A model generated the notes under the pieces. That model was not told where the DNA came from. It did not search any database and saw only the letters and a list, made by a program, of their open reading frames with translations. Positions 42,088-50,843 of a DNA stretch of 64,000 nt are shown here, piece by piece. The stretch is taken from contig NZ_JBBKTX010000022.1 in assembly GCF_044962685.1 (NCBI RefSeq), positions 1 to 64,000 on the forward strand, written 5' to 3'. This stretch comes from Oceanobacter antarcticus. GTDB taxonomy: Bacteria; Pseudomonadota; Gammaproteobacteria; Pseudomonadales; Oceanobacteraceae. The translations under genes were made by a program, and so were the position numbers. The number at the start of each line of letters is the position of its first letter. Positions within the stretch are counted from its first letter, which is position 1.

Positions 42088-43578
42088 GTGGCTGTTTTTT
42101 GGGATGAATGTTTACGGCATCTGGAACATGAGTTGCCTACCCAGCAGTACAACACCTGGATTCGACCTCTGATGGCATCTGAGCAGAATCAGCGGCTGGT
42201 GCTAAGCGCACCAAACCGTTTTGTACGTGACTGGGTCAAAGACAAATATCTGCAACGTATTCAGGAAATTCTTTCAGAGCTGAATGGCGGACGTCTCACC
42301 CATGTGGATCTGACGGTGGGTGAATCACAGCCGATGTTTCGCGCTCCGCAGCCAGCTCAGCGGCAGGTTGATCCCCAGCCGCCGATGGTTCGTAATCCAG
42401 CGTCCAGCTTTGCTGCTACTCGCGCACGGGCGGAAGATGATGAACCCATGGCTGACGAATTCCAGTCACCTACCGTCGCCTCAATCACGCCGATTCAGCA
42501 GCCGGTTAATACACCTTTGCCACGGCGGGAAGTTCAGGTTGAAGGCGGCCTCAAGCACCGTTCGTTTTTAAACCCGACCTTTACCTTTCAATCGTTTGTT
42601 GAGGGTAAATCGAACCAGCTGGCCCATGCAGCGGCGCAGCAGGTGGCAGAAAATGCCGGTGGCTCTTACAACCCACTCTTTATATATGGGGGGGTTGGCC
42701 TGGGTAAGACGCATCTGATGCATGCGGTGGGGAATTACCTGCAGTCGAAAAATCAGAATGCCAAGGTGCTCTACGTGCACTCCGAACGTTTTGTCCAGGA
42801 TATGGTTAAAGCGTTGCAACTGAATGCCATCAATGAATTCAAGCGTTTTTATCGTGGTCTGGATGCTTTGCTGATTGATGATATTCAGTTTTTTGCTGGT
42901 AAAGAACGTTCCCAGGAAGAATTTTTCCATACCTTCAATGCCTTGCTTGAAGGCGGTCAGCAGATGATTCTGACCTGTGATCGATATCCAAAAGAAATTC
43001 ACGGACTTGAAGAGCGTTTGAAAAGTCGGTTTGGCTGGGGCCTGACGGTTGGTGTAGAACCCCCCGAGCTTGAGACCCGTGTAGCGATTTTGATGAAAAA
43101 AGCGGAGCAAAGCGGGGTACACTTGCCGGATGATGCGGCCTTCTTTGTTGCTCAACGTATTCGCTCAAATGTACGAGAGCTGGAAGGTGCACTGAAACGG
43201 GTGATTGCCAGTGCGCAATTTACCGGCAGTGAAATCAACCTGCCGTTTATTAAAGAATCACTCAAGGATTTGCTGGCGTTGCAGGAGCGACAAGTCAGTA
43301 TCGATAATATTCAGCGTACGGTTGCCGAGTATTACAAAATCAAGATCTCTGATTTATCATCTAAACGCCGTACACGATCGATCGCCCGACCCAGACAAGT
43401 GGCGATGGCACTAAGCAAAGAGCTCACTAATCATAGTCTTCCTGAAATAGGTGAAGCCTTTGGTGGCCGGGATCATACGACTGTGTTGCATGCCTGCAGA
43501 AAAGTGAAAGAGCTGCAACAAACCAACGCTGACGTTCTTGAAGATTACAAGAACCTGCTGCGTTCACTGACAACCTAG
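42088..43578 (+). CDS. dnaA: Chromosomal replication initiator DnaA
   Basis: DnaA-ATP binds DnaA boxes and opens oriC. I choose GTG at 42088, five bases after GAGG, giving 496 residues starting VAVFWDECLRHLEHELPTQQYNTWIRPL; an in-frame GTG six bases earlier overlaps that ribosome site. Domain I (1-85), a variable linker (86-160), then AAA+ domain III with Walker A GGVGLGKTHLMHAVGN and Walker B LLIDDIQF, and domain IV with the DNA-binding signature EIGEAFGGRDHTTVLHACRKV. Start of dnaA-dnaN-recF-gyrB. Confidence 0.99.
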   Translation: MAVFWDECLRHLEHELPTQQYNTWIRPLMASEQNQRLVLSAPNRFVRDWVKDKYLQRIQEILSELNGGRLTHVDLTVGESQPMFRAPQPAQRQVDPQPPMVRNPASSFAATRARAEDDEPMADEFQSPTVASITPIQQPVNTPLPRREVQVEGGLKHRSFLNPTFTFQSFVEGKSNQLAHAAAQQVAENAGGSYNPLFIYGGVGLGKTHLMHAVGNYLQSKNQNAKVLYVHSERFVQDMVKALQLNAINEFKRFYRGLDALLIDDIQFFAGKERSQEEFFHTFNALLEGGQQMILTCDRYPKEIHGLEERLKSRFGWGLTVGVEPPELETRVAILMKKAEQSGVHLPDDAAFFVAQRIRSNVRELEGALKRVIASAQFTGSEINLPFIKESLKDLLALQERQVSIDNIQRTVAEYYKIKISDLSSKRRTRSIARPRQVAMALSKELTNHSLPEIGEAFGGRDHTTVLHACRKVKELQQTNADVLEDYKNLLRSLTT

Positions 43579-43594
43579 ACCTGAGTGGAGAACC

Positions 43595-44695
43595 ATGAAA
43601 TTCGTAATCTCTAGGGAAGCTTTGCTACGTCCCCTGCAACTGGTGGCGGGTGTTGTTGAAAAACGACAGACGCTGCCAGTGCTCTCCAACGTGTTGTTGG
43701 AAGTGCGTGGTCAGCAGTTGTCCCTGACAGGGACCGATCTCGAGGTCGAACTGGTTGGCCGGGTAACTCTTGACGAAGTCGGAGTTGAAGGTGAAGTCAC
43801 GGTACCGGGCAAAAAACTGATGGATATCTGTCGCTCACTGCAAGACGGTGCCCAGATTGAAATTGCGCTGGAAGATCAGCGGGTTACTGTTCGTGCTGGT
43901 CGTTCGCGTTTCACCTTGTCATCATTACCGGCGACCGAATTCCCCAATGTTGAGTCCGTTGGAGAAGAAAAAAACTTCTCCATGGGTCAGCAGGTATTAC
44001 GCCGGGCGCTGGATCGTACCAGCTTTGCCATGGCGCAACAGGATGTGCGCTATTATCTTAACGGTATGTTATTTGAAGTAAGTACTGACTCACTGCGGAC
44101 GGTAGCAACAGATGGCCATCGCCTGGCAACCTGTTGTGTTGAGATCAGTGGTCCTGACGAATTGAACCAGATTATCCTGCCCCGTAAAGGCGTGCTGGAA
44201 CTGGCAAAATTGCTCACCGATGCAGAACTGAGTGTTACCTTGTCACTCAGTGGCAATCACCTTCGGGCACAGACTGAGCATTTCACCTTTACCTCAAAAC
44301 TGGTCGACGGAAAATTTCCGGATTACACCCGAGTGATTCCAAAAAACGGTACCAATGTGATGCTGGCTGATCGTCAGGAACTACGTCAGGTATTTGCCCG
44401 TACCGCCATTCTGTCGAATGAAAAGTACCGTGGCGTACGCCTGGTACTGGCACCAGACTTGCTGCAGGTCTTTGCCAATAACCCGGAGCAGGAAGAAGCA
44501 GAGGAGTCCGTTGCGGTCAGCTACAACGGCGACTCTCTTGAAATGGGCTTCAACGTTGCTTATTTGCTGGATGTTATGTCGGTTATTAATAATGAGAACG
44601 TTAAAATGACGCTGTCAGATGCCAACAGTAGTGCCTTGCTGGAAGAGCCAGAAGGCGGCGACTCGCTGTACGTTGTGATGCCGATGCGCCTGTAG
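43595..44695 (+). CDS. dnaN: DNA polymerase III beta sliding clamp
   Basis: DnaN forms the ring-shaped processivity clamp. The 366-residue protein has three similar domains; it begins MKFVISREALLRPLQLVAGVVEKRQTLPVLSNVLLEV and ends SLYVVMPMRL, both hallmark ends of the clamp (the C-terminal MPMRL is nearly invariant). It lies 16 bases after dnaA with AGTGGAG ahead of the ATG. Confidence 0.99.
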   Translation: MKFVISREALLRPLQLVAGVVEKRQTLPVLSNVLLEVRGQQLSLTGTDLEVELVGRVTLDEVGVEGEVTVPGKKLMDICRSLQDGAQIEIALEDQRVTVRAGRSRFTLSSLPATEFPNVESVGEEKNFSMGQQVLRRALDRTSFAMAQQDVRYYLNGMLFEVSTDSLRTVATDGHRLATCCVEISGPDELNQIILPRKGVLELAKLLTDAELSVTLSLSGNHLRAQTEHFTFTSKLVDGKFPDYTRVIPKNGTNVMLADRQELRQVFARTAILSNEKYRGVRLVLAPDLLQVFANNPEQEEAEESVAVSYNGDSLEMGFNVAYLLDVMSVINNENVKMTLSDANSSALLEEPEGGDSLYVVMPMRL

Positions 44696-44701
44696 GTATT
44701 T

Positions 44702-45799
44702 ATGCCGATTCGGCGCTTGTCCGTACGCGGTGTCCGTAATCTGGCACCGCTGGATATCCATCCTCATTCTCGCGTTAACTTCATTTATGGTGATAACGGC
44801 AGCGGCAAAAGCAGCTTGCTGGAGTCAATCGCGTTGCTGTCTTCGGGGAAATCTTTCCGCTCAACTCAGATCAAGCAGCTCATCCATCATGATGCCGATC
44901 GGCTCGAACTGGAATGTGAATTGGATGGGACGACGGGGGCGGATGCGCAGACCCAGGATTTGTACAGTCTCCGCCTGCGTAATGGTGATGTGTTATTTCG
45001 TCTTGATGGTTCGGTTCTGACCTCCCAGGCACAAGTAGCCACCCGCTTGCCGGTTCAGGTTATTGAGCCAAATACCTTCCGATTGCTGGTCGGATCACCG
45101 GAAGACAGACGCCAGTTTCTTGATTGGGGGGTGTTCCATGTGGAACCCGGCTTTATTGAGGAATGGCGAATTTTTCGTAAGGTGTTAAAACAACGCAATA
45201 GCGTGTTGAAACAAAAGGAAGTGAGCTGGCTGGACGTTTGGGATGGTGGATTTATCGAAGCCAGTGAAAAAATTCACCAGTATCGCCTGGCTTATCTGAA
45301 AGTGTTTGTGCCCCAGTTTGAGTCGACACTCGCTGCGCTCGACGCTGAGATCAAGGTGCGATTGCATTATTACCCAGGTTGGGAAAAAGACAGTCAGCTC
45401 AAGGATATTTTGACTCGACAACAGGATCGGGATCTACAATTGGGTTATACCCAGTCCGGCCCGCATCGGGCAGAACTCCGTATTCGGGTTGATAAATTAC
45501 CCGCCGCCGATGTGTTGTCCCGTGGCCAACAAAAAACCGTTGTTGCTGCACTGAAGCTTACCCAGGGGATTTTGTACAAGCAGAGCTGCGGGAATGCTCC
45601 GATTTATCTGGTTGACGATCTGGCGTCTGAACTGGATTCTCGCCACCGTTTGGCTTTATGCCAAGTGCTGGAAGATTTAAAATGTCAGGTATTTATTACA
45701 AGTATTGAAAAACAGCAATTGATGGACAGCTGGACCCCCTCCGAATTCAAGGTGTTCCATGTGGAACACGGCAAAATCGAAGAAGAAAGCCTTCCCTGA
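44702..45799 (+). CDS. recF: DNA replication and repair protein RecF
   Basis: RecF helps load RecA at gaps through RecFOR. The 365-residue ABC-type ATPase shows Walker A YGDNGSGKSSLLESIALLS, the signature LSRGQQKTVVAALKLTQG and Walker B IYLVDDLASELD. Six bases separate it from dnaN. Two segments encoding VFHVEP and VFHVEH coincide with parS-like palindromes (45132-45147 and 45753-45768), so the coding sequence seems constrained by ParB binding. Confidence 0.98.
   Translation: MPIRRLSVRGVRNLAPLDIHPHSRVNFIYGDNGSGKSSLLESIALLSSGKSFRSTQIKQLIHHDADRLELECELDGTTGADAQTQDLYSLRLRNGDVLFRLDGSVLTSQAQVATRLPVQVIEPNTFRLLVGSPEDRRQFLDWGVFHVEPGFIEEWRIFRKVLKQRNSVLKQKEVSWLDVWDGGFIEASEKIHQYRLAYLKVFVPQFESTLAALDAEIKVRLHYYPGWEKDSQLKDILTRQQDRDLQLGYTQSGPHRAELRIRVDKLPAADVLSRGQQKTVVAALKLTQGILYKQSCGNAPIYLVDDLASELDSRHRLALCQVLEDLKCQVFITSIEKQQLMDSWTPSEFKVFHVEHGKIEEESLP
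45132..45147. promoter_or_regulatory. parS-like ParB site within recF
   Basis: TGTTCCATGTGGAACC matches the palindrome TGTTCCACGTGGAACA at 14 of 16 positions. It lies in the recF coding sequence where it encodes part of VFHVEP. Inferred as a ParB site by similarity and by clustering with the other sites. Confidence 0.7.
45753..45768. promoter_or_regulatory. parS-like ParB site near the end of recF
   Basis: TGTTCCATGTGGAACA differs from TGTTCCACGTGGAACA at one central base. It encodes VFHVEH near the RecF C-terminus. Pseudomonas also carries parS sites close to dnaA and recF, supporting the call. Confidence 0.8.
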
Positions 45800-45854
45800 T
45801 CATCTGATCCAACAAGCAATTGCTGAAGCTATTTCCGCCCAAGAGGAACACTGA

Positions 45855-48272
45855 ATGAGTGAGCAGAATTACGATTCGTCCAGTATTAAGGTACTGAAAG
45901 GTCTCGACGCCGTTCGCAAGCGTCCAGGCATGTACATAGGTGATACGGATGATGGCACAGGTCTGCATCATATGGTGTTCGAGGTGGTCGATAACTCCAT
46001 TGATGAGGCCCTGGGTGGCCATTGTGACAGCGTTGACGTGGTTATTCATACCGACAATTCAGTTTCCGTATCAGATAACGGCCGAGGTATCCCAACCGAG
46101 ATCCATGAAGAAGAAGGTATCTCGGCAACGGAGGTAATCCTGACGGTACTGCACGCCGGAGGCAAGTTTGATGACAATAGTTACAAGGTGTCGGGAGGCC
46201 TGCACGGTGTCGGTGTATCAGTGGTCAATGCCCTGTCTGAGAGCCTGAAAATCACCATCCGTCGTGGTGGCAAATTGTATGAGCAGGAATATAGCCATGG
46301 CGTGCCAAACTATCCGCTGAAAGAAGTGGGTGTCAGCGAAACCACCGGCACAATGGTGACTTTTTTACCATCAAAAGCAACCTTCACCAAGACCGAATTT
46401 TCATACGACTATCTGGCCAAGCGTTTGCGGGAATTATCCTTTCTGAATTCCGGCGTACGTATTCACCTGAAAGATGAGCGGGTCGCTGACAAGGAAGACG
46501 TGTTCGAATTTGAAGGTGGTTTGGCTTCGTTTGTGAGATATCTCAACGATGGTAAAACCGCACTGAACGAGGTCTTCCATTTTAACGCCGAGCGCGAAGA
46601 TGGCATTGTTGTCGAAGTAGCGATGCAGTGGAACGACACCTTTCAGGAAAACATCTTCTGTTACACCAACAACATTCCCCAGCGTGATGGCGGCAGTCAT
46701 TTGGCCGGTTTCCGGGCCGCGTTGACGCGTACCTTGAATACCTATATTGAGAAAGAAGGCCTGGCCAAAAAAGCCAAGGTTGCAACAACCGGTGATGATG
46801 CTCGTGAAGGCTTGACCGCTATTATTTCGGTCAAGGTACCAGACCCCAAGTTCAGCTCCCAAACCAAAGACAAGCTGGTGTCTTCCGAAGTGAAGCCAGC
46901 CGTCGAGCAGGAAATGGGACGACTATTCAGTGACTATCTGATGGAAAATCCATCTCAGGCGAAAGACCTGGTGGGTAAAATGATCGATGCTGCCCGGGCT
47001 CGTGAGGCTGCACGTCGCGCCCGTGAAATGACTCGCCGCAAGGGAGCACTGGATATCGCAGGGCTGCCAGGCAAGCTGGCGGATTGTCAGGAAAAAGACC
47101 CGGCGCTTTCCGAAGTGTATCTGGTGGAAGGGGACTCGGCTGGCGGTTCCGCCAAGCAAGGCCGAGACCGTCGCACTCAGGCGATTCTGCCGCTGAAAGG
47201 CAAAATCCTCAACGTAGAAAAAGCCCGTTTCGACAAGATGTTATCTTCTGTTGAAGTTGGCACGCTGATTACTGCGTTGGGTTGTGGTATTGGCCGGGAA
47301 GAATTTAATCCGGACAAATTGCGCTACCACAGCATCATTATTATGACGGATGCGGACGTGGATGGTGCGCACATCCGTACCCTGCTACTGACCTTCTTCT
47401 TCCGCCAGATGCCCGAGATTATCGAGCGTGGCCATGTGTATATTGCTCAGCCTCCGCTTTACAAGATAAAGCGTGGCAAACAAGAGCAATACATCAAGGA
47501 TGAAGAAGCGATGGAAGAATATCTGACTCATATCGCTCTGGAAAAGGCCGCCTTGTACCCCTCCGCAGACGCGCCTGCGATTACCGATGCTGCCTTCGCA
47601 TCCCTGGTAGCCGATTACCGATCTGCGCAGGAAACCGTGCAGCGCTTGTCTGGCTTGATCCCTCAGGCCGTCCTTCATCAGTTGCTGACACTGCCAGTGG
47701 TGGAAGCGTCTGCACTTGAAGATGAAGCCTTCGTGCAAAACTGGGGATTACAATTGGCTGCTGCGCTCCCAGATGCCGGACGGAGTGGTAACCATTTCCA
47801 CGTGGAACATATACGGGATAAAGAGCGGAACGAGTTTAACGTACTGGTGAAAGTGATTACCCATGGCGTTCCGCGTGACTACGTGCTCGATCATGAGTTT
47901 TTTACCGGATCTGGCTATCGCAAACTGTCTGCCATCAGCAAACGTCTGCAAGACACGTTGGAAAGTGATGCCTATATCCAGCGTGGCGAGCGTGTTTACC
48001 CAATCGTGGATTTCTGGGATGCCATTCAGTGGCTGCTGAACGAAGCTAAAAAAGGCTTCAATATCCAGCGTTATAAAGGATTGGGGGAGATGAACCCGGA
48101 TCAGTTGTGGGAAACCACCATGGATCCAAATACCCGTCGCATGCTACGGGTAGGCATTGAAGATGCGATTTCTGCCGACAAGATGTTCACAACCCTGATG
48201 GGTGACGAAGTTGAGCCACGTCGGGCCTTTATTGAATTAAACGCATTAAACGTAGCGAACCTGGATTTCTGA
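45855..48272 (+). CDS. gyrB: DNA gyrase subunit B
   Basis: GyrB is the ATPase half of gyrase, which introduces negative supercoils. The 805-residue protein has the GHKL ATPase domain with VVDNSIDEALGGH and GGLHGVGVSVVNALS, then the TOPRIM domain with YLVEGDSAGGSAKQGRDRRTQAILPLKGKILNVEKAR and IMTDADVDGAHI, and the family C-terminal RYKGLGEMNPDQLWETTMDP. Starts after AAGAGGA. A parS-like site lies inside it at 47794-47809. Confidence 0.99.
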   Translation: MSEQNYDSSSIKVLKGLDAVRKRPGMYIGDTDDGTGLHHMVFEVVDNSIDEALGGHCDSVDVVIHTDNSVSVSDNGRGIPTEIHEEEGISATEVILTVLHAGGKFDDNSYKVSGGLHGVGVSVVNALSESLKITIRRGGKLYEQEYSHGVPNYPLKEVGVSETTGTMVTFLPSKATFTKTEFSYDYLAKRLRELSFLNSGVRIHLKDERVADKEDVFEFEGGLASFVRYLNDGKTALNEVFHFNAEREDGIVVEVAMQWNDTFQENIFCYTNNIPQRDGGSHLAGFRAALTRTLNTYIEKEGLAKKAKVATTGDDAREGLTAIISVKVPDPKFSSQTKDKLVSSEVKPAVEQEMGRLFSDYLMENPSQAKDLVGKMIDAARAREAARRAREMTRRKGALDIAGLPGKLADCQEKDPALSEVYLVEGDSAGGSAKQGRDRRTQAILPLKGKILNVEKARFDKMLSSVEVGTLITALGCGIGREEFNPDKLRYHSIIIMTDADVDGAHIRTLLLTFFFRQMPEIIERGHVYIAQPPLYKIKRGKQEQYIKDEEAMEEYLTHIALEKAALYPSADAPAITDAAFASLVADYRSAQETVQRLSGLIPQAVLHQLLTLPVVEASALEDEAFVQNWGLQLAAALPDAGRSGNHFHVEHIRDKERNEFNVLVKVITHGVPRDYVLDHEFFTGSGYRKLSAISKRLQDTLESDAYIQRGERVYPIVDFWDAIQWLLNEAKKGFNIQRYKGLGEMNPDQLWETTMDPNTRRMLRVGIEDAISADKMFTTLMGDEVEPRRAFIELNALNVANLDF
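47794..47809. promoter_or_regulatory. parS-like ParB site within gyrB
   Basis: ATTTCCACGTGGAACA keeps the perfect inner palindrome TTCCACGTGGAA and mismatches the 16-base consensus at the two outer left bases. It encodes HFHVEH in GyrB, similar to the FHVEH peptide specified by the recF sites. Confidence 0.7.
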
Positions 48273-48291
48273 TTTCTCCAGTGTTTATCAG

Positions 48292-48326
48292 GCCCCGGCT
48301 GGGATATCTCAGCCGGGGCTTTTTTA
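48292..48326 (+). terminator. Terminator of the dnaA-gyrB operon
   Basis: GCCCCGGCTG (48292-48301) pairs with CAGCCGGGGC (48310-48319), followed by TTTTTTATTT. It is 19 bases past the gyrB stop: a strong intrinsic terminator. Confidence 0.95.
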
Positions 48327-48392
48327 TTTCAGCTTAAAAACCTGCTTGGCTATGTTTCAGTTATAAGTCGCTAGAATATTTCATCCACTGAG

Positions 48393-48401
48393 TTATCCAC
48401 A
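48393..48401 (+). promoter_or_regulatory. Isolated perfect DnaA box upstream of fabV
   Basis: TTATCCACA lies in the 299-base gap between gyrB and fabV. The same gap holds the gyrB terminator and a weak -10-like TACAAT at 48482-48487. A single box may titrate DnaA or affect fabV transcription; no cluster is present. Confidence 0.55.
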
Positions 48402-48571
48402 GAAAAGCCCGTTAGTCATGGCGTAACCCCGATCAAAAGTGCTTGTCTCAAAGGGTGGCTGCTATATGGACAGCGGCAAGATACAATGACACCCGCATTG
48501 GCCGAAGGCTGCTTGTTGCTGTCAGACGAGTACTTCGGATATCCCGTAATCCAGATCGACAGGAATGATTC

Positions 48572-49762
48572 ATGATTATCAAGCCGAGAGTTCGCGGTTT
48601 TATGTGTGTGACCACCCATCCAACGGGTTGTGAAGCAAACGTTAAAGAGCAAATTGACTTCATCAAGGCACAAGGCAAGATCGATATGCCGAAACGTGTA
48701 CTGGTGATTGGTGCTTCGACGGGTTACGGACTTGCCGCTCGTATCGCCGCAGCGTTTGGTGGCGGTGCAGATACTCTGGGTGTGTTTTTCGAAAAAGCAG
48801 GTACCGAGAAAAAACCCGGCACAGCAGGCTGGTATAACTCCGCTGCCTTTCACAAGTTTGCCGAAGCAGAAGGCTTGTACGCCAAAAGCATTAATGGCGA
48901 CGCCTTCACCAATGCACTCAAGCAAAAAACCATAGATACCATCAAAGCAGATATGGGCCAGGTAGATCTGGTGATCTACAGCTTGGCAGCACCCCGTCGC
49001 CAGCACCCGGTAACGGATGTGGTGCACACATCGACCTTGAAGCCTATTGGTAAAGACGTCACCTTGTTGGGTATCAATACCGATAAAGAAGTCATTCAGG
49101 AATTTACCCTGCCTGCTGCTTCCCAGGAAGATATCGACAATACCATCGCTGTCATGGGTGGTGAGGACTGGCAAATGTGGATTGATGCACTGGATGCAGG
49201 CGGTGTTCTTGCCGACGGTGCCAAGACCTCTGCTTTCACTTATCTTGGCGACAAGGTGACCTGGGATCTGTATTGGGGTGGCACTATTGGTCAGGCTAAA
49301 CAGGATCTGGACAAGCGCGTTATCACTATCCGCGAAAAGCTGGCGACCAAGGGTGGTGATGCCCGTGTTGCCGTCTTAAAAGCAGTGGTTACCCAAGCCA
49401 GTTCGGCTATTCCAATCATGCCCTTGTACCTGTCCTTGTTGTTCAAAGTGATGAAAGAGCAGGGCACCCATGAAGGCTGCATCGAACAGTTGTACCGTCT
49501 CTACACCGAATGCCTGTATAGCGACAGCCCGCGATTGGATGACGAAGGCCGGGCCCGTGTTGACGAGCTGGAGTTGACGCCAGAAGTACAACAAGCGGTT
49601 GAAGATGCGTGGGATAAAATCACTACTGAAACCATCGCAACCGATACCGACTTTGTTGGTTACAAGGCTGAGTTTTTGCGTTTGTTCGGTTTTGGCCTTG
49701 CAGGTGTGGATTACGAGGCAGAGGTTAATCCGGTGGTCGACATCAAAGGCATGGTTGAGTAG
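48572..49762 (+). CDS. fabV: Enoyl-[ACP] reductase FabV (NADH)
   Basis: FabV reduces trans-2-enoyl-ACP in fatty-acid elongation and is naturally insensitive to triclosan. The 396-residue protein starts MIIKPRVRGFMCVTTHPTGCEANVKEQI, has the nucleotide-binding VLVIGASTGYGLAARIAAAFGGGADTLGV (about 47-75), and the catalytic Y-x8-K as YWGGTIGQAK (about 235-244). Monocistronic. It is distant in fold use from FabI but fills the same step. Confidence 0.97.
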   Translation: MIIKPRVRGFMCVTTHPTGCEANVKEQIDFIKAQGKIDMPKRVLVIGASTGYGLAARIAAAFGGGADTLGVFFEKAGTEKKPGTAGWYNSAAFHKFAEAEGLYAKSINGDAFTNALKQKTIDTIKADMGQVDLVIYSLAAPRRQHPVTDVVHTSTLKPIGKDVTLLGINTDKEVIQEFTLPAASQEDIDNTIAVMGGEDWQMWIDALDAGGVLADGAKTSAFTYLGDKVTWDLYWGGTIGQAKQDLDKRVITIREKLATKGGDARVAVLKAVVTQASSAIPIMPLYLSLLFKVMKEQGTHEGCIEQLYRLYTECLYSDSPRLDDEGRARVDELELTPEVQQAVEDAWDKITTETIATDTDFVGYKAEFLRLFGFGLAGVDYEAEVNPVVDIKGMVE

Positions 49763-49801
49763 TCGCTCACGGCGTAAATGATCTGCTGGCTGATAGGGAT
49801 A

Positions 49802-49866
49802 GGGCAAGAACGGTGTTTCACGTGAAACACTGTTCTTGCCCACGCTGGGAAAAACCGATTTTTCCC
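49802..49866. repeat. Two adjacent palindromes after fabV, the first enclosing parS
   Basis: GGGCAAGAAC (49802-49811) and GTTCTTGCCC (49832-49841) flank an 18-base perfect palindrome that contains parS, making a 40-base inverted repeat with one mismatched pair (12/31 of the decade). A second hairpin GGGAAAAA-CCGA-TTTTTCCC follows at 49847-49866. Either may terminate fabV transcripts, although no clean T-run follows the first. Confidence 0.85.
49814..49829. promoter_or_regulatory. Perfect parS site downstream of fabV
   Basis: TGTTTCACGTGAAACA is an exact match to the classic bacterial parS 16-mer. It lies about 7.7 kb from the dnaA start, with parA-parB present in the same window, so ParB loading here is expected. 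Confidence 0.95.
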
Positions 49867-50003
49867 GTAGGGGAGGGTCGTTTTTTATGGATCAAATAAC
49901 ACTGAACACTGCGGCAAATATTGGAATCTAATATCGTGTTGGTAATAGTGGTCAGGTTTATGTGCTATCACAGCCGCACGAATATAAGAACAAGAAGCAG
50001 CAG

Positions 50004-50019
50004 TGTTCCACATGAAACA
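50004..50019. promoter_or_regulatory. Degenerate parS site before the MOSC gene end
   Basis: TGTTCCACATGAAACA matches the classic parS at 14 of 16 positions and lies 174 bases from the perfect site, in the same intergenic gap (49763-50046). The gap otherwise shows no gene. Confidence 0.7.
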
Positions 50020-50046
50020 TTATCGACTTGTCTGACGGGCAAGTTG

Positions 50047-50559
50047 CTAGAACAACCCCGGCTGCTCCAGTAACGGCACTACCTTATCTCCGACTCGAAT
50101 CTCACCGCTTTGAATAATCTTCGCACACAACCCCCCATGCCCAAGCATCGCTGCTGTTCCGCCAGGCCCCAATACTTCCTCCATGCGTCCACACGGGTGA
50201 CATTGGGCTGTCGCTTCGAAGATGGCTGCACCAATCTGAAAACGCTGATGTCTAAGTGCCTGCAGATTTATACCGGACACCACCAGATTACGCCGTAATC
50301 GGGCAGGGTCGATGCTGTCGAAGCCGAGCAAACTGGCGATTAGCTGGATGTGTTCGGCGTTAATCAGCGTTACCTGACGGGCGCTACCTGGGGTGCCCTC
50401 ACAGCGTCTGTCACCTATTAGTCCCAATGTCGCTACTGCTCGAGTTTGCTCTACCACCTGTACAGTTTCACGACGCGCCGGACGCAGGCCAATCCATTGT
50501 AGGTGACCAGGTTGCATACTGGGTAAATAACGCGAAAACAGGCTGTTTTGGCTACGCAT
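50047..50559 (-). CDS. MOSC-domain protein
   Basis: The 170-residue protein matches the MOSC (molybdenum cofactor sulfurase C-terminal) fold, with RQVTLINAEHIQLIASLLG, PARLRRNLVVSGINL and the characteristic cysteine region ECHPCGRMEE-like CHPCGRMEEVLG (about 118-130), then GHGGLCAKII. Stand-alone MOSC proteins are thought to carry sulfur or handle N-hydroxylated substrates via Moco; the reaction here is unknown. No partner gene is adjacent. Confidence 0.88.
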   Translation of the reverse strand: MRSQNSLFSRYLPSMQPGHLQWIGLRPARRETVQVVEQTRAVATLGLIGDRRCEGTPGSARQVTLINAEHIQLIASLLGFDSIDPARLRRNLVVSGINLQALRHQRFQIGAAIFEATAQCHPCGRMEEVLGPGGTAAMLGHGGLCAKIIQSGEIRVGDKVVPLLEQPGLF

Positions 50560-50715
50560 CGTGAATGCTCATCGGGAATAGAACGCTGACTCTAGCCAGA
50601 GTCGGGTGCTGCTGCAATCTCATGCTCGACTCGGACTCTTGTGAATTTGTGAATGGGACTTCCCTGAGCTGAATTGTCTGGCGGTCGACGTTCCGATGTA
50701 AGGATTAAACGTTTG

Positions 50716-50749
50716 TCGGCGGCGGCTTATAATCGGCGGCGGCTTATAA
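50716..50749. repeat. Perfect 17-base tandem duplication
   Basis: TCGGCGGCGGCTTATAA occurs twice head to tail in the 284-base gap between the MOSC gene start and plsC-like gene end. Each copy contains TTATAA on the minus strand, so duplicated -10-like elements could affect the MOSC gene, which starts about 155 bases away. Confidence 0.95.
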
Positions 50750-50770
50750 AGAGGCAGAAGCGGATCAAAT

Positions 50771-50801
50771 AAAAACGGCTCCTGAACAAGGAGCCGTTTT
50801 T
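50771..50801 (-). terminator. Bidirectional-type terminator after the acyltransferase gene
   Basis: AAAAACGGCTCC (50771-50782) and GGAGCCGTTTTT (50790-50801) pair with a seven-base loop. T-runs are present on both strands. It lies 43 bases beyond the acyltransferase stop. Confidence 0.92.
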
Positions 50802-50843
50802 ATTTGTCTGTCAGTGTGGCATGTCGGGCTGTGGCAGTCAGTC

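Noticed and set aside
45800..45854. Short open frame after recF reading HLIQQAIAEAISAQEEH as a frameshifted RecF tail
   Set aside because: RecF proteins normally end shortly after the FHVEHG segment, so no extension is needed; the stretch is too short to call.
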